Shown: positions 4,939-12,850 of the stretch, piece by piece
How positions within the stretch are numbered: position 1 is the first letter of the stretch
Layout: each line of letters opens with the position of its first letter
Source: Candidatus Berkelbacteria bacterium
GTDB taxonomy: Bacteria; Patescibacteriota; UBA1384; CAILIB01
Length of the DNA stretch: 20,675 nucleotides
Assembly (NCBI GenBank): GCA_020058355.1
Contig: JAGVEG010000087.1
Span: 1-20,675, forward strand
Direction: 5' to 3'
The notes under the pieces: model-generated
Databases searched by the model: none
The model's input: only the letters and a program-made list of their open reading frames with translations
Told to the model about the DNA's origin: nothing
Translations under genes and position numbers: made by a program

Positions 4939-7230
4939 ATGCCGTTATCGGAAAGTACTCTGCCACGTATTGTTCTCAGAGACCAGAAGGTCTCTCTTTC
5001 CGTTTTACAAGCGGTTTCTCTGGCAGTAGCTGAGAAATACCAGTTAGTTGCCTTTGAGCTGACGCCATTGGCACTTAAGTTGGCAATTGTCCATCCAGAA
5101 CAACTGAAACCAGAATTCACGGATGCGCTCCAGGCAATTGGTACTCAATTACAGCGTTCAGTAGTGCTCTATCAAACAGATTATGAATCGTTTAAGGCAG
5201 TAATCGGTCAGTATAAAGAAGCGCTTGGCATCACGATGCCAGCTGCTCCCGTACCGCAAGTGGTAACTGATAATCCTGAAGTTCCACCGCCGCCACTCTT
5301 TGTGGTGGGTCAAGCTGTTGCGCTTAACTATCTGCGACGGGTACCGCTTGCCTATGCAAAGGCAAATCGAGTGCTCTGCATCGATCACGTACCTCCATCA
5401 ACGTATTGGTTTGCTATTGATAAGCCTGGACGCGCTTCTCTGGTAGAAGAAATCTCCAAGCGCAATAAACTGACCGCTTACACGATCGTGCTCCGAGGTA
5501 ACGAGATTGATGATTTACTTGCCTACTACACTGATGAAGAAAATGCGGCAAAGTCCGTTGAGATGAAGCAGGCGGTACAGGACCAGATTGATCTTGCTCA
5601 CACCAATAGTGAGGGTGATGGGGGTGGTGGTGAGCAAAAGATTGCTAGTGATGTGGTGCAGCCAGATATTCAAGCAACCATTATTAGTCGTGAGGAAGAG
5701 CAGGGCGGCATTGCCGGCATTCTGCAGCGTTTTAACTCGGCAATCTCTGCCAAAAAGGTCGTTGAAGATGCCGCAAAGCATGGTGTTGAGGTTGAGGCGA
5801 CGCAGCCGGTTTCGGTACCTACTCCTGCTGTGGTTGCGGGTATTTCAGCATCAGTACCGGCGCCAGTACAGACATCAAGTGTCCAGGCGACAGCTGCAAC
5901 ACCTGCTCCAGCAGTACGTCCAGCTGCAACGCCAAGTCGGGCCACTGATGGCGAAGAAACGAGTGATATTGGTTCATTGTTGGATAAGGCAATTGAAACA
6001 AGTGAAGAACTTACCAGTATTATCCGTGGCGGCTCGATTCCGCGTATCGTGGCTGCGGTTGTCTCGTTTGCCATTCATGAAAAGGCCTCAGATATTCACC
6101 TTGAGGTATTTGATGATCAGGTCCGTGTGCGCCTGCGTATTGATGGTCAACTCGGAGAGGTGGTGAAGCTACCGCCTGATGTTCATGCAGCCGTCGTTTC
6201 TCGTATTAAGATTCTGGCAAAGCTTCGACTTGATGAAACGCGCGTGCCGCAAGATGGTCGGTTCGATGTAAACTTCGGCCATGCCCAGGTAGACCTTCGT
6301 GTTTCGATCATGCCAACGGTACATGGTGAAAAGGTGGTTATGCGTATTCTGGATAAGACGCGCGAAGTAAGCTCACTTGATGGACTGGGGCTGAGTGGTT
6401 TTGGCTACCAGAACCTGCTGCGCGCTATTGAAAAGCCATTCGGCGTAGTGCTAGTTACGGGTCCTACGGGATCGGGTAAGAGTACTTCGTTATACGCCAT
6501 CTTGAAGCAGATCGCCACTCCGGGAGTAAATGTGGCAACGCTTGAAGATCCGGTGGAGTATGAAATGAAAGGGGTGAACCAAAGTCAGATTCGTCCCCGT
6601 ATCGGCTTTAGTTTTGCGGAAGGTCTTCGTGCAATTCTCCGTCAGGATCCAAACATCATCATGGTGGGTGAAATTCGTGATGGTGAAACCGCCAACCTGG
6701 CAACTCAGGCAGCGCTCACCGGTCACTTGGTGCTCTCCACCTTGCACACGAATGATGCAGCAGGAGCGATTCCGCGTCTGACCAATATGGGAATTGAGCC
6801 GTTCCTGATTACCTCTTCAGTTAATGTGGTGGTGGGTCAGCGTCTCGTGCGTAAGGTATGTCAGGATTGTAAGTCTGCCGTTAACTTGCCGCCATCACTG
6901 CATGATCGCTTTGCAAAAGAGCTGGAAGAGATCCGTAAGATTAACCCCGTTGATGCCAAGCGCATCTCGACGGAAGGGCCGATCTTCTATCAAGGAATGG
7001 GCTGCGATAAATGTAATGGCAAAGGGTATCGCGGTCGTATCGGTATTTATGAAGTGATGGTAATGACCGAAGAAATTGAAGATTTAGCGCTCAAACATGC
7101 TTCTCGTAACCAAATTGAGGTGCAGTCGCAAAAGCAAGGCATGCTTACCATGTACCAAGATGGTATTCTAAAAGTAATTGATGGCCTCACCACACTTGAT
7201 GAAGTGCTCCGTGAAACCTCAACCAAGTAG
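4939..7230 (+). CDS. pilB: Type IV pilus extension ATPase PilB (763 aa)
   Basis: PilB is the cytoplasmic hexameric ATPase that drives pilus extension through PilC. The C-terminal GspE/PilB motor is complete: Walker A GPTGSGKS (508-515), Asp box around LEDPVEYE, Walker B IIMVGE (573-578) followed by IRD, His box 'TGHLVLSTLHTND', and a zinc site CQDC (641-644) with CDKC (689-692), which marks PilB rather than PilT. The N-terminal part (about 1-200) resembles a divergent GspE/MshE N-domain. A long linker (about 225-340) contains a Gly-rich patch (226-231) and a low-complexity Ala/Pro/Val/Thr stretch (about 289-334). This makes the protein about 200 residues longer than a typical PilB. It lies in the operon 4 nt after the small membrane protein, and no Shine-Dalgarno sequence is seen. 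Confidence 0.95.
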   Translation: MPLSESTLPRIVLRDQKVSLSVLQAVSLAVAEKYQLVAFELTPLALKLAIVHPEQLKPEFTDALQAIGTQLQRSVVLYQTDYESFKAVIGQYKEALGITMPAAPVPQVVTDNPEVPPPPLFVVGQAVALNYLRRVPLAYAKANRVLCIDHVPPSTYWFAIDKPGRASLVEEISKRNKLTAYTIVLRGNEIDDLLAYYTDEENAAKSVEMKQAVQDQIDLAHTNSEGDGGGGEQKIASDVVQPDIQATIISREEEQGGIAGILQRFNSAISAKKVVEDAAKHGVEVEATQPVSVPTPAVVAGISASVPAPVQTSSVQATAATPAPAVRPAATPSRATDGEETSDIGSLLDKAIETSEELTSIIRGGSIPRIVAAVVSFAIHEKASDIHLEVFDDQVRVRLRIDGQLGEVVKLPPDVHAAVVSRIKILAKLRLDETRVPQDGRFDVNFGHAQVDLRVSIMPTVHGEKVVMRILDKTREVSSLDGLGLSGFGYQNLLRAIEKPFGVVLVTGPTGSGKSTSLYAILKQIATPGVNVATLEDPVEYEMKGVNQSQIRPRIGFSFAEGLRAILRQDPNIIMVGEIRDGETANLATQAALTGHLVLSTLHTNDAAGAIPRLTNMGIEPFLITSSVNVVVGQRLVRKVCQDCKSAVNLPPSLHDRFAKELEEIRKINPVDAKRISTEGPIFYQGMGCDKCNGKGYRGRIGIYEVMVMTEEIEDLALKHASRNQIEVQSQKQGMLTMYQDGILKVIDGLTTLDEVLRETSTK

Positions 7231-7242
7231 TCACTCGATCCT

Positions 7243-8316
7243 ATGGCCTCAATGACCCTCCCACCAGCTCTGACCACGCTCCTCGACTACGCTATGAATA
7301 GCGGAGCGTCTGATCTGCATATCATTGCTGATAGTGCTCCAACGATTCGTATCGACGGCACCTTGAAGGCAATTGATGGAGCGGAAGGTCTTTCTGCGGA
7401 TGCGTGTAATCAGTTGATCTCTTCGTTTGTAGGACCGCAGTGGTATGAGCACGTCATGACTACGCGCAAGGAACTTGACTTCGCTTTCTCCTACCAGAAT
7501 CGTCGCTTCCGCGTGAATGTCTTTCTGCAAAAGGGTAGTCTTGCGACGGCAATTCGTCTCCTGCCAAGTGAGATTCGTGCCCTCGATACTCTTGGTCTTC
7601 CTGCGGCTGCTTCCCAATTGGTAACTCCTAACCAGGGCTTGGTAATTGTGGCTGGGCCTACCGGGCATGGTAAGAGCTCAACGTTGGCAGCCATGGTCAA
7701 CCATCTAGCGCAAGAGCGACAGGGCCACATTATTACCATTGAAGATCCGATCGAGTACGTCTTCACCCATAAGCGCAGTATTATTGCCCAGCGCGAAGTA
7801 GGAAATGACACACCATCGTTTAACTCAGCACTACGTACCTCACTTCGTGAAGATCCGGATATCGTGCTTATCGGTGAAATCCGCGATCTCGAATCAATCG
7901 AGGCTGCACTCACTATTGCCCAAACCGGCCACTTGGTACTTACCACCCTGCATACGAACTCGGCTGCCCAAACGGCAAACCGTATCATTGATGTCTTCCC
8001 ACCACACCAGCAGCCACAGATCCGCGTGATGCTTGCTGAGGTGCTCGTTGGTATTCTTTCCCAGCGCCTGCTGCCAAAGATTAAGGGTGGCCGCGCACTG
8101 GCGTGTGAGTTGCTCCTGATGAACCCAGCAGTCCGTGCGATGATTCGCGAGGGAAAGACGCACCAGATTCCAAACCTGATTCAAACCTCAGCCGCTGAGG
8201 GCATGGTCTCACTCGATTCATCGTTGGCTAAGTTGGTAACTGCTGGCGAGATTAGTCTTGAAGAAGCACTGGCGTGGTCACTCGACCCACGGGCACTTAA
8301 ACTGCTCGTTTACTAA
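7243..8316 (+). CDS. pilT: Type IV pilus retraction ATPase PilT (357 aa)
   Basis: PilT powers pilus retraction and twitching. Its length is typical (about 345-370). The N-terminal PAS-like domain has 'SGASDLHI', and the motor has Walker A GPTGHGKS (138-145), Asp box 'IEDPIEYV', Walker B DIVLIGE (206-212) with IRD after it, and His box 'TGHLVLTTLHTNSA', followed by 'RIIDVFPPHQQPQIR'. It lacks the zinc cysteines of PilB. The residue before the second Gly of Walker A is His instead of the usual Ser. The family's AIRNLIRE-type C-terminal segment is represented by 'AVRAMIREGKTHQIPNLIQT'. It follows pilB after 12 nt without a Shine-Dalgarno sequence; an in-frame ATG at 7252 is an alternative start. 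Confidence 0.95.
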   Translation: MASMTLPPALTTLLDYAMNSGASDLHIIADSAPTIRIDGTLKAIDGAEGLSADACNQLISSFVGPQWYEHVMTTRKELDFAFSYQNRRFRVNVFLQKGSLATAIRLLPSEIRALDTLGLPAAASQLVTPNQGLVIVAGPTGHGKSSTLAAMVNHLAQERQGHIITIEDPIEYVFTHKRSIIAQREVGNDTPSFNSALRTSLREDPDIVLIGEIRDLESIEAALTIAQTGHLVLTTLHTNSAAQTANRIIDVFPPHQQPQIRVMLAEVLVGILSQRLLPKIKGGRALACELLLMNPAVRAMIREGKTHQIPNLIQTSAAEGMVSLDSSLAKLVTAGEISLEEALAWSLDPRALKLLVY

Positions 8317-8325
8317 TTATTCGCC

Positions 8326-9537
8326 ATGCCTACTCTTATTAGTTACCGCTACCGCGCCCGCAACCCTCAGGGGGTAGTGGTGCAGGGGTATGTGCAATCC
8401 GTAAGCATCGATGCTGCGCGTAAGCTCTTGGTGAAGGAGGGATATACACCGTTGTTGGTGGCACTTCCACCAACCCTTGCTTCGTATCTGCCATTCTTAA
8501 ATAGTGTCGGTCTAAAGACGCGCTCAGTATTTTTCCGCCAGCTCTCAACCATGCTGACGGCTGGCCTTTCTATTTCCCAGGCTTTGCGACTGCTCATGAA
8601 ACAGACCCGCAAAGGACGCTTTGAATCAATTCTTCAGTCCATTCTTACCGATGTACAAGACGGTTTCTCATTCTCAACAGCTCTGGGAAAGTTTCCTGAT
8701 GTCTTTGATGTGATTGCTATTAACGTCGTACGTTCGGGTGAGGCGACAGGAAAACTCGAAGAAGTACTCACTAAGCTGGCTACTGATATGGAAAAAGAAG
8801 TGGCAATTGTAACAAAGATTAAGAGTGCCTTGTTCTACCCGGCGTTCGTCATCTTCGCCATGTTGGCGACGGGTTACATCATGGTGACAAAGGTCATTCC
8901 ACAGCTAAAAGATGTGTTTGAGAGTTCAGGCGGAGCACTGCCAAGTCAAACGGTATTCCTCCTTAATCTTTCTGACTTCCTTATCAATCAGTGGTATGTA
9001 CTGCCGATTCTTCTCGTACTTGCCGTAATTGGTGGTCGCTGGTTTCTTCGCACCGATCTTGGACAGGAGTTTAGTAGTCACGCAGTGCTGAAGATTCCGC
9101 TTATTAAGCAGATGGTTACAGAATCAAGTATGTCGCGGTTTGCCCGTCTCTTGGGACTTTTGCTGCATGCAGGTGTGCCGATGCTTGAGGCGCTGCGCCT
9201 GATTACCGATTCATATAAGAATCGTGTGTATCAACGTGCCATTGCCTATGTGGCAGTGCAGGTAGAGCGCGGAGTGGCGATGAGTATCCCGGTAAGTGAA
9301 AACCCAGCATTCCCAATCTTGGTGGGGCAGATGGTTGCTGTTGGTGAGCAAACCGGAAAAATGGACGAGATCATGGAGCGTATGGGTAAGTACTATGAAG
9401 ACGAGCTTGATGGTAAAGTTTCGGCGATCTCAAGCCTGATCGAGCCATTTATTATCTTATTACTTGGTTTCGGGGTGGCGTACTTGGTAATTGCCGTTCT
9501 GCTTCCAATTTACCAACTGAGCAGCAATATTGGGTAG
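8326..9537 (+). CDS. pilC: Type IV pilus inner-membrane platform protein PilC (403 aa)
   Basis: PilC is the polytopic platform that couples PilB and PilT rotation to pilin insertion. The protein has the usual length and two T2SSF domains: the first begins near 'FFRQLSTMLTAGLSISQALRLL', the second near 'RFARLLGLLLHAGVPMLEALRLI'. Hydrophobic segments lie after the first domain (ALFYPAFVIFAMLATGYIMV), in the middle (WYVLPILLVLAVIGG) and at the C-terminus (PFIILLLGFGVAYLVIAVLL). The family motifs 'ILTDVQDGFSFSTAL' and 'VAVGEQTGKMDEIM' are clear. It is 9 nt downstream of pilT and one base upstream of the next prepilin gene. Confidence 0.95.
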   Translation: MPTLISYRYRARNPQGVVVQGYVQSVSIDAARKLLVKEGYTPLLVALPPTLASYLPFLNSVGLKTRSVFFRQLSTMLTAGLSISQALRLLMKQTRKGRFESILQSILTDVQDGFSFSTALGKFPDVFDVIAINVVRSGEATGKLEEVLTKLATDMEKEVAIVTKIKSALFYPAFVIFAMLATGYIMVTKVIPQLKDVFESSGGALPSQTVFLLNLSDFLINQWYVLPILLVLAVIGGRWFLRTDLGQEFSSHAVLKIPLIKQMVTESSMSRFARLLGLLLHAGVPMLEALRLITDSYKNRVYQRAIAYVAVQVERGVAMSIPVSENPAFPILVGQMVAVGEQTGKMDEIMERMGKYYEDELDGKVSAISSLIEPFIILLLGFGVAYLVIAVLLPIYQLSSNIG

Positions 9538-9538
9538 T

Positions 9539-10213
9539 ATGCAACGCGCGCGCGCCTTTACCTTTGTTGAGTTAATGACCGTTGTGGCCATCCTGACACT
9601 CATGGCAACCTTAGTAATTGTAAATGTGTCAATTTCACGGGTGCGGGCACAGAAGTCGGTCATCAAAAGTGATATCTCGCAGGCTGGCCGCGCTATCGAA
9701 ATTGCTATAGCGGATGTTGATGTGAGCGATCGAATGCCGGTTCTCAACTATCACTCCATTGTGCCTGAGGTCGCTGTCCTGCAGTCAGAGTCATTTCCTG
9801 CGGGTGCTGGGATAAATATGTGGTCCGAGCTCTTTACGGGTAATGAGCCAACGAAGACACGTCCCGACCAAATACCCATCCGCCTCACCGAGACAGTTTC
9901 GCCACAGGTTCGGTACTGTTTTTATGGGTATAAGCCTGAAACACAAACAACCACTGCGCGACTACTCAACACAACCAGCCAGGAGCTTGGGGGATCAACA
10001 CCAGCTGCGCCCCAGCTTTTCCGTATTCGCGATGCTGGATACGTGTTTACGGCAATTGTGCCCCAGCGGTACCAGATTGAGTCAGGAAGTTCTCATTACT
10101 ATGCATTTGATGGAACACTTGGCTCAGACACGGTACTACCAGGATTTAATGGAGATGGATCAGGTGTTGGGATAGGGGCTCCAGACCTTACTACGGTTTG
10201 CCCATCTATTTAA
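9539..10213 (+). CDS. Type IV prepilin-like protein, paralogue of the major pilin (224 aa)
   Basis: The N-terminus is a type III signal peptide: a six-residue basic leader ending in Ala, then FTFVE and a hydrophobic helix. Cleavage by PilD would fall after A6, with Ala rather than Gly at -1. The conserved Glu at +5 is present. The mature N-terminal part is clearly related to the next gene ('KSDISQAGRAIE' against 'KSDVSQAGRAIE'), and both have one Cys in a 'YC(F/Y)' segment and one near the C-terminus, consistent with a D-loop disulfide. The ATG at 9539 starts one base after the pilC stop; an in-frame TTG at 9530 is less likely. Codon use is mixed, unlike the major pilin. It is probably a minor pilin. 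Confidence 0.88.
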   Translation: MQRARAFTFVELMTVVAILTLMATLVIVNVSISRVRAQKSVIKSDISQAGRAIEIAIADVDVSDRMPVLNYHSIVPEVAVLQSESFPAGAGINMWSELFTGNEPTKTRPDQIPIRLTETVSPQVRYCFYGYKPETQTTTARLLNTTSQELGGSTPAAPQLFRIRDAGYVFTAIVPQRYQIESGSSHYYAFDGTLGSDTVLPGFNGDGSGVGIGAPDLTTVCPSI

Positions 10214-10225
10214 ACAAGTAGGGTG

Positions 10226-10255
10226 TTGACAGCTGCTAACATACTATTGGATACT
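10226..10255 (+). promoter_or_regulatory. Strong promoter of the major pilin gene
   Basis: A consensus -35 TTGACA (10226-10231) is followed after 18 bp by GATACT (10250-10255). The start would be near 10262, giving a leader of about 30 nt before the ATG at 10293. Unlike the other promoters here it leaves a leader, yet there is no Shine-Dalgarno sequence in it. Confidence 0.7.
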
Positions 10256-10292
10256 AATACTAAGAAATTACTCATCCGTAACACAGCGAACT

Positions 10293-10925
10293 ATGCGCAA
10301 TCGCGCTTTCACGCTTATCGAGCTTTTGGTCGTAATTGCCATCATTGGTATTCTGGCTACGCTCGTTATTACCAACCTTGGTTCAGCCCGTGTAAAGGCT
10401 CGTAACTCAGCAGTTAAGAGTGATGTTTCACAGGCAGGTCGTGCAATTGAAGCACGTATCGGTGACGACACCAATCCTGAGACTCTTCCTGGTACTCCTG
10501 CACAGGCTGTGGCTGGTCCTTCAGCTAAGGTGATCAACGCAAGCGCTTCACAGTTTGCTGGTAGCTTCAACACCATCTTCGATGGTACACAGGCTTCTTC
10601 AGGTCTTACCATTCCTGTGCGTTTCTCAAAGTCAGCAAATCAGAAGTACTGCTACTTCACTGATGCTGAATCAGCTACTGTTGCAAACGTTGCAGTAAGC
10701 TCAACTTCAACCTATATGTTCCTTGCAAACGGTATTACTCTTGCACAGGATGCAGCAGGACCTTACTACTACGCAACTGGTGGTACTATCCAGCAGTCAA
10801 CTTCTGCTCCTTCAATTACTACAGCTGCTGGCTTCACTACTCGTAACGGCGACACCCTGTACGCAGCAGCAGCTTCTGCAAGTATCTGTGGTCCAGACTT
10901 CGGAACTGCTTCAAACACTCTCTAA
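10293..10925 (+). CDS. pilA: Probable major type IV pilin (210 aa)
   Basis: The protein starts with a five-residue leader (MRNRA) and the classic FTLIELLVVIAIIGILATL helix; PilD would cleave after A5, again with Ala at -1. The Glu at +5 is present. The globular part is rich in Ala, Ser and Thr with few charges, as in many surface pilins. Cysteines lie in 'KYCYF' and near the C-terminus ('SICGPD'), so a D-region disulfide is likely. Three points suggest that this is the main subunit: its own consensus promoter, a strong terminator 18 nt after the stop, and a strikingly uniform set of codons (for example GCT/GCA, GGT, CTT, TCA) compared with neighbours, which is typical of very highly expressed genes. 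Its tandem paralogue lies just upstream. Confidence 0.9.
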   Translation: MRNRAFTLIELLVVIAIIGILATLVITNLGSARVKARNSAVKSDVSQAGRAIEARIGDDTNPETLPGTPAQAVAGPSAKVINASASQFAGSFNTIFDGTQASSGLTIPVRFSKSANQKYCYFTDAESATVANVAVSSTSTYMFLANGITLAQDAAGPYYYATGGTIQQSTSAPSITTAAGFTTRNGDTLYAAAASASICGPDFGTASNTL

Positions 10926-10942
10926 TCCAGACTGTTCAGCGG

Positions 10943-10976
10943 AAACCAGCCCCCCCCGGGGGGCTGGTTTTGTTTT
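10943..10976 (+). terminator. Intrinsic terminator of the major pilin gene
   Basis: AAACCAG (10943-10949) plus a run of eight C pairs with a run of six G plus CTGGTTT (10964-10970), giving a very stable stem followed by TGTTTT. It ends the first pilus transcription unit. Confidence 0.9.
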
Positions 10977-11074
10977 ACCGAAGTTAGGCGTGTGTATGAG
11001 ATCTGATGCAAAGGGTACTGTGTACGCCGTATAGTGATATGTTGTACTAGCTTTGGAAGGCTGTTCGTTGAGTG

Positions 11075-11105
11075 ATGTACCAAGGCGTAATGAGGTGTGG
11101 TACAT
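11075..11105. repeat. GTAC-centred inverted repeat in the gap between convergent units
   Basis: ATGTACCA (11075-11082) and TGGTACAT (11098-11105) are perfect reverse complements with a 15-nt spacer. Further GTAC tetranucleotides lie nearby (for example in GGGTACTGTGTACG and GGGTACC). No gene is supported between 10977 and 11128. It may be a protein-binding palindrome or a chance repeat. Confidence 0.3.
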
Positions 11106-11128
11106 GGTCGTGATGATGGTGGGGTACC

Positions 11129-11155
11129 AAAAAGTCCGATCAGTGATCGGACTTT
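11129..11155 (-). terminator. Intrinsic terminator of the ABC/TPR operon
   Basis: AAAGTCCGATCA (11131-11142) and TGATCGGACTTT (11144-11155) pair perfectly around one base. On the minus strand the stem is followed by TTTTT, 20 nt after the end of the TPR-like gene. The plus-strand side has GACTTTGTTTG, so it may work in both directions. Confidence 0.85.
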
Positions 11156-11175
11156 GTTTGTTGCTGGGGAGCTTG

Positions 11176-12057
11176 CTACCGTGTGTCTTTGATGAATACG
11201 GTATCAGGGATAAACTCAAGGCCGTTCGGGCGGAAGCTGGTAGTGGGAAGTTCGTTCAGCAGCTTAACATCAACAAGTTCCTGAGTAGTTGCTGGGCTAC
11301 GGCCAGTGCGCTCCTTATACGTGGCAGCAGCTTTTTCGGTGGTGTAGACAATGTTAAGATGTTCGATCCAGCGATCAGCAAGGTCAGCCACATCCTTCGC
11401 ATCTGCGTTACGCTCTTTGATGTCGGTCCAGTACTGAATGGCAGCAAGTCGCTCTTCTGAAGTACCGGAAATCTTGGAAAGGGCAGAGCCAGCAAGGATC
11501 TTGGCGGCTCCTGGGGACCCAGGAATTTCTGCAGCTTCTTTGTAGTACTGTGCAGCAGCTACGTAGTCTTTGCGGTTCAGCATGTAGATTGAGGCTAGGT
11601 GGTAGCGAAGCCAGCCATCGTGGGGAATGTATTCGCGTGCCTTGTGGCCTAGGGCGAGTGCTTGCTCAGTGAAGGCGGTTTCACCCGCTGCTTTATCATC
11701 CATATACGGCATGACAATCATGCCGAATTCATAGGGATAGGCGAAACGTGGATCAAGCGCGGTCGTCCGATTGATGCTTACGGGCAACGACGGGTATTTT
11801 CCGGTCGGCTTTCCACCACCAAAATACTGAATGGTTTGCAGCCAGATAAGGTCAGCAACCGTTTCAGGGTGTCCTAGTGAAAGAGCGTGCAGAATCTCAG
11901 CGCGGGGAAGGAGTGGTTCTCCTGAGTTAAAAAGCGTCTTGCGGGCCTCCTTGCGGAAGGTATCCGTTTTGACGGCATAACTTGCCTGTGTCTGCGCGGC
12001 TAATCCAAGGATAAGAAATCCGCACAGGGTAGGAATAGTGCTTCGAAGATTGATCAT
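11176..12057 (-). CDS. Exported or membrane-anchored TPR-like protein (293 aa)
   Basis: The N-terminus has a hydrophobic segment (about residues 9-21, TPTLCGFLILGLAA) ending near AQTQAS, so it is either a cleaved signal peptide or a membrane anchor. The rest is helical with repeat units that resemble tetratricopeptides, for example 'HDGWLRYHLASIYMLNRKDYVAAAQYYKEAAE'. The segment 'ADLIWLQTIQYFGGG' resembles a motif found in TPR proteins encoded next to ABC-2 transporters in other bacteria. It is the last gene of a three-gene operon; its ATG overlaps the permease stop in ATGA. It is probably a partner of the transporter on the outer face of the membrane. Its substrate is unknown. Confidence 0.75.
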   Translation of the reverse strand: MINLRSTIPTLCGFLILGLAAQTQASYAVKTDTFRKEARKTLFNSGEPLLPRAEILHALSLGHPETVADLIWLQTIQYFGGGKPTGKYPSLPVSINRTTALDPRFAYPYEFGMIVMPYMDDKAAGETAFTEQALALGHKAREYIPHDGWLRYHLASIYMLNRKDYVAAAQYYKEAAEIPGSPGAAKILAGSALSKISGTSEERLAAIQYWTDIKERNADAKDVADLADRWIEHLNIVYTTEKAAATYKERTGRSPATTQELVDVKLLNELPTTSFRPNGLEFIPDTVFIKDTR

Positions 12058-12845
12058 ACTTCACGCTGGCGTTGCATGCGTGCCGCCACGAATACGAGGA
12101 AGACAGTATAGAGTATCGCATACGCTACGGTACCGACAATCCAGATGGTGGGGAGACCAAGTCCATGAAGGAGTTCGTCACGTACACTGAATTTCTCAAG
12201 GTTGGGCAGAACTACTGCGAGTGCATCAACAAGCTTCAGGGTGCTCTCTGAGCCATCCTGGCGTGCAAGATATTCTTGGAGTACTACGAAGGAATGGCCA
12301 ATTACGGTGAAGCCGATGGTGTAGAGAGCGGCATTGAGGGGGGCGGCAAAGGTGGCAAACAAGAGTGCCATACCGGCAATCAGTTCCATCTCCATCCACG
12401 CAAAGAGGGTGGTGGTCAGGATTGAGCTATAGCCAGTCCAGCTGCGGTCAATGGCACTGTACCCAACTGCAAAAAGCAGGGTCATCAACCATAGGGTAGT
12501 ACTGAGGAGGATGCTGGCACCAAGAAACTTACCAAGGGTGTACTGTGCTCGAGAAACTGGCTTTGGGAACAGGAAGTAGAGGGCACGTCGCTCGGTATCG
12601 CGGCTCATACTACTAGTGGTGGTGAAAATAGTAATGAAGAGAGTAGTCAGGAAAATAGCAGTAAGACCAGTATTCTGAATCACGCGGGTGCCTTGATCGA
12701 GCGAGATAGCACCAGTAGTGAAACTGAGTCCGGTGATCAGGACGCCAACGGCCGTAATACCGAGAATAAACTTATCGCGGATTGACTCACGAAACGTTGC
12801 GGTGGCAATTGCCCAGGCAGGGGTAAGGGGGTGACGAAGTTTCAT
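12054..12845 (-). CDS. ABC-2 type transporter permease (263 aa)
   Basis: The protein has about six membrane helices in the ABC-2/NosY-type layout. The first helix follows 'FRESIRDKFILGI'. The characteristic cytoplasmic coupling segment 'SRDTERRALYFLFPKPVSRAQYTLGKFLGA' lies between the second and third helices. The last helix ends in a basic tail (RMQRQREV). It begins 5 nt after the ATPase gene and ends overlapping the TPR-like gene, so the three form an exporter operon. ABC-2 permeases of this type export lipids, polysaccharides, drugs or peptides. Nothing here identifies the cargo. Its position inside the pilus locus could mean a surface-related role, but that is speculation. Confidence 0.85.
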   Translation of the reverse strand: MKLRHPLTPAWAIATATFRESIRDKFILGITAVGVLITGLSFTTGAISLDQGTRVIQNTGLTAIFLTTLFITIFTTTSSMSRDTERRALYFLFPKPVSRAQYTLGKFLGASILLSTTLWLMTLLFAVGYSAIDRSWTGYSSILTTTLFAWMEMELIAGMALLFATFAAPLNAALYTIGFTVIGHSFVVLQEYLARQDGSESTLKLVDALAVVLPNLEKFSVRDELLHGLGLPTIWIVGTVAYAILYTVFLVFVAARMQRQREV

Positions 12846-12850
12846 GGCGA

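Noticed and set aside
5588..6166. 192-codon frame inside pilB on the plus strand, plus several minus-strand frames
   Set aside because: PilB motifs are continuous in the main frame on both sides; the alternative frame is a shadow of a G/C-biased linker.
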